Below, piece after piece: positions 7,727 through 9,069 of a stretch of DNA of 9,069 nucleotides. How positions within the stretch are numbered: position 1 is the stretch's first letter; each line of letters opens with the position of its first letter. Both the position numbers and the translations under genes were made by a program. The notes beneath the pieces are model-generated. The model did not search any database. It was given only the letters and a program-made list of their open reading frames with translations, and was not told the origin of the DNA. Source of the DNA: an uncultured Oxalobacter sp. (GTDB lineage Bacteria; Pseudomonadota; Gammaproteobacteria; Burkholderiales; Burkholderiaceae_D); assembly GCA_934270705.1 (NCBI GenBank), contig CAKQQG010000051.1, positions 1 to 9,069 of the forward strand, in the 5' to 3' direction.

Positions 7727-7730
7727 AACC
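7718..7730. promoter_or_regulatory. Inverted repeat GGTTA-CAA-TAACC over the lpxC -10
   Basis: GGTTA (7718-7722) and TAACC (7726-7730) are perfect inverted arms around CAA and cover the whole proposed -10 hexamer. A second, spaced dyad sits just upstream: GACAT (7699-7703) and ATGTC (7712-7716), eight bases apart. It overlaps the end of the proposed -35 and the spacer. A protein bound here would block RNA polymerase. The symmetry is observed; repression is inference. Confidence 0.4.
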
Positions 7731-7771
7731 CGATTGGGCAGGCGGCCATTGACAAGCAGGTAATGTAAATC

Positions 7772-8707
7772 ATGCTGAAACAACGTACCATTCAACATCC
7801 GACACGCACGGTCGGAATCGGACTGCATTCTGGATACAAGGTCGAACTGGTGTTGCGTCCTGCCGCACCGGATACGGGGATCGTGTTCCATCGTACCGAC
7901 CTGAATCCGGAAGTGTCGATTCCGGTGAGTGCGCAGGCGATCGGTGAAACGATGCTGGCTTCCACACTGGTGAAAGACGGGGTGCGTATTTCCACGATTG
8001 AACATTTGATGTCGGCCTGTGCGGGATTGGGTATCGACAATTTGCATGTCGAAGTGAATGCGGAAGAAATTCCCATCATGGATGGTTCTGCCTCTTCGTT
8101 CGTGTTTTTGTTGCAACAGGCAGGATTGCAGGAGCAGGAAGCGCCCAAAAAATATATCCGCGTCAAGAAAAAAGTTGAAATCAGGGATGGAGAGGGGGCA
8201 GCCCTGAAATGGGCGCGACTCGAACCCTATAACGGTTTCAGGCTGGATTTCTTTATCGAATTCAATCATCCGGCCATCGATTCGACACATCAGCATGCCG
8301 TCGTGGATCTCGGCAATGTATCCTATGTACGGGATGTCTCGCGCGCACGCACTTTCGGCTTCGTCCGCGATGTCGAGACATTGCGCGGGATGGGGCTGGC
8401 CAGAGGCGGTTCGCTTGAAAATGCGATCGTCATGGATGAATACCGGATTCTGAATGCGCAGGCGCTGCGTTATGAGGATGAATTCGTCCGGCACAAAATT
8501 CTGGATGCCATCGGCGATCTCTACAACATCGGTTATCCGTTGCTGGCTTCCTATACGGCGCACAAGTCGGGACATGCGCTGAACAATCAGCTGATACGCG
8601 CCTTGCTGGCACAGCCGGATGCCTATGAAATCGTGACCTTTACCACGCAGGAAGAAGCGCCGAATTCCCTGTTCGAACAATCGACGCTGGAGTGGATGCC
8701 GGCCTGA
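7772..8707 (+). CDS. lpxC: LpxC, UDP-3-O-acyl-N-acetylglucosamine deacetylase
   Basis: LpxC is the cytoplasmic zinc amidase that removes the acetyl group from UDP-3-O-acyl-GlcNAc, the committed step of lipid A synthesis. The 311 residues match the family (E. coli 305). Visible motifs are TVGIGLHSG (13-21), [17 protein letters not shown] (74-90) with Glu77 and the zinc ligand His78, and MDGSASSF (103-110). Later come SRARTFGF (190-197), then [14 protein letters not shown] (237-250) with zinc ligands His241 and Asp245, and HKSGHALNN (264-272) with the catalytic His268. All catalytic residues are present. The start is supported by AGG at 7758-7760, eleven bases upstream, and by the MLKQRTI N-terminus typical of LpxC. 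In E. coli LpxC is controlled by FtsH proteolysis through its C-terminal tail; whether the tail here ([13 protein letters not shown]) acts likewise cannot be judged. The stop is 24 bases from the convergent gene. Confidence 0.98.
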   Translation: MLKQRTIQHPTRTVGIGLHSGYKVELVLRPAAPDTGIVFHRTDLNPEVSIPVSAQAIGETMLASTLVKDGVRISTIEHLMSACAGLGIDNLHVEVNAEEIPIMDGSASSFVFLLQQAGLQEQEAPKKYIRVKKKVEIRDGEGAALKWARLEPYNGFRLDFFIEFNHPAIDSTHQHAVVDLGNVSYVRDVSRARTFGFVRDVETLRGMGLARGGSLENAIVMDEYRILNAQALRYEDEFVRHKILDAIGDLYNIGYPLLASYTAHKSGHALNNQLIRALLAQPDAYEIVTFTTQEEAPNSLFEQSTLEWMPA

Positions 8708-8731
8708 TGTACCGGTTGCAGGCGTTTTCCG

Positions 8732-9069
8732 CTATGCCGGACGGTGTCGCAAGAGCAGCTGCCGCAGTGAACTGGATAGTGGCGATTTGTCGCCGTCCGA
8801 TTCCAGTTTTTCATACAGTTCCAGAAAAGAGGCATAGGCCGTTACGGGCAGGTCGTTCTTGTGGGGGGCTGGCGCAGCGGCAGGCTGGTGATGCGGCAAC
8901 AGGATTTTCAGCTGGATGGCGTTTACCGGCCAGTCTTTTGCACCGAGCCGGTTTTTCAACACGGGTATCTGTTGCCGCAATCTGGTGGCAATAGCCTGGT
9001 TGGGGACACCGATATGCAGCGTACCGTTCTCCAGACGCATGACCTGGCAGCCTGAAAAGAAAGCCGGCA
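8732..9069 (-). CDS. DUF721 / DciA-like protein (5' end cut off by window)
   Basis: About 112 codons of the C-terminal part are visible, read leftwards from the right edge to a TAG at 8732-8734. The N-terminal visible part, PAFFSGCQVMRLENGTLHIGVPNQAIATRLRQQIPVL, has the DUF721 pattern of a hydrophobic strand, then a GTL-I-VPN-A-A-LRQ-P core. After a Pro/Ala/His-rich linker come a helical stretch, SFLELYEKLE, and a tail, SPLSSSLRQLLLRHR, which resembles DUF721 proteins I recall near secA in betaproteobacteria. Proteins of this domain include DciA, which helps load the replicative helicase DnaB; whether this member does so is inference. The Met at 9040 is not the start, because similarity and the open frame run past it to the window edge. 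It converges on lpxC with a 24-base gap in which I see no good terminator. Confidence 0.78.
   Translation of the reverse strand, partial: PAFFSGCQVMRLENGTLHIGVPNQAIATRLRQQIPVLKNRLGAKDWPVNAIQLKILLPHHQPAAAPAPHKNDLPVTAYASFLELYEKLESDGDKSPLSSSLRQLLLRHRPA

Noticed and set aside
7749..7754. A perfect TTGACA -35 hexamer upstream of lpxC
   Set aside because: A -10 at normal spacing would fall at or inside the lpxC start codon, where no TATAAT-like sequence exists. A leaderless lpxC message from here is not supported.
7763..7768. A minimal start-stop ORF, ATGTAA, just before lpxC
   Set aside because: The nearby AGG ends only two bases before this ATG, too close for initiation. Six bases of this kind are expected by chance.
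7715..8680. A 321-codon open frame opposite lpxC
   Set aside because: It is a register-aligned mirror of lpxC with low-complexity His/Arg/Gln content, so it is treated as a shadow.
8698..8716. A hairpin formed by CCGG copies between lpxC and the convergent gene
   Set aside because: The stem has only four to five pairs and lacks a following T-run on either strand, so it is too weak to call a terminator.
1..9069. Mobile elements, CRISPR arrays, tRNA or rRNA genes, or an accessory island
   Set aside because: Core genes fill nearly the whole window with uniform codon use. No terminal repeats, repeated spacers, transposase or integrase motifs, or RNA gene signatures were seen.

Overview
The window is a stretch of a chromosomal division and cell wall (dcw) cluster from a Gram-negative bacterium, most likely a betaproteobacterium of the order Burkholderiales. 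An Oxalobacteraceae member such as Oxalobacter is my best guess, from memory of protein features and without a database search. The reasons are the gene order ftsW-murG-murC-ddl-ftsQ-ftsA-ftsZ followed directly by lpxC, the FtsZ tail ending in DIPAFLRRQAD, a TPAVWR patch in the FtsZ linker, the MurG sequence type, and a DUF721/DciA-like gene convergent with lpxC. G+C is a little over half by eye. Codon use is uniform across the window, with very few TTA, CTA or TCA codons, and nothing suggests recent transfer.

Region by region: positions 1-778 hold the 3' two thirds of ftsW. murG (775-1860), murC (1870-3276), ddl (3280-4254), ftsQ (4262-5041) and ftsA (5038-6270) follow on the + strand with overlaps or gaps of at most 9 bases, so they look like one translationally coupled transcription unit. 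A 106-base gap with a strong ribosome binding site and a small inverted repeat precedes ftsZ (6377-7567). A clear intrinsic terminator at 7579-7613 closes the cluster. The 158 bases after it (7614-7771) carry a likely lpxC promoter and several palindromes, followed by lpxC (7772-8707). From 8732 to the right edge, on the - strand, is the 3' part of a DciA-like gene that converges on lpxC.

Functionally, MurC adds L-Ala to UDP-MurNAc, Ddl supplies D-Ala-D-Ala, MurG completes lipid II, and FtsW polymerises it at the septum. FtsQ links the periplasmic divisome to the membrane, and FtsA tethers the FtsZ ring. LpxC commits UDP-GlcNAc acylate to lipid A, so peptidoglycan and lipopolysaccharide synthesis lie side by side.

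I found no previously undescribed system here. All protein genes belong to well-known families. The observations most worth a second look are the symmetry-rich lpxC control region, the inverted repeat upstream of ftsZ, and the MurG acceptor-site motif, which differs from the E. coli form.
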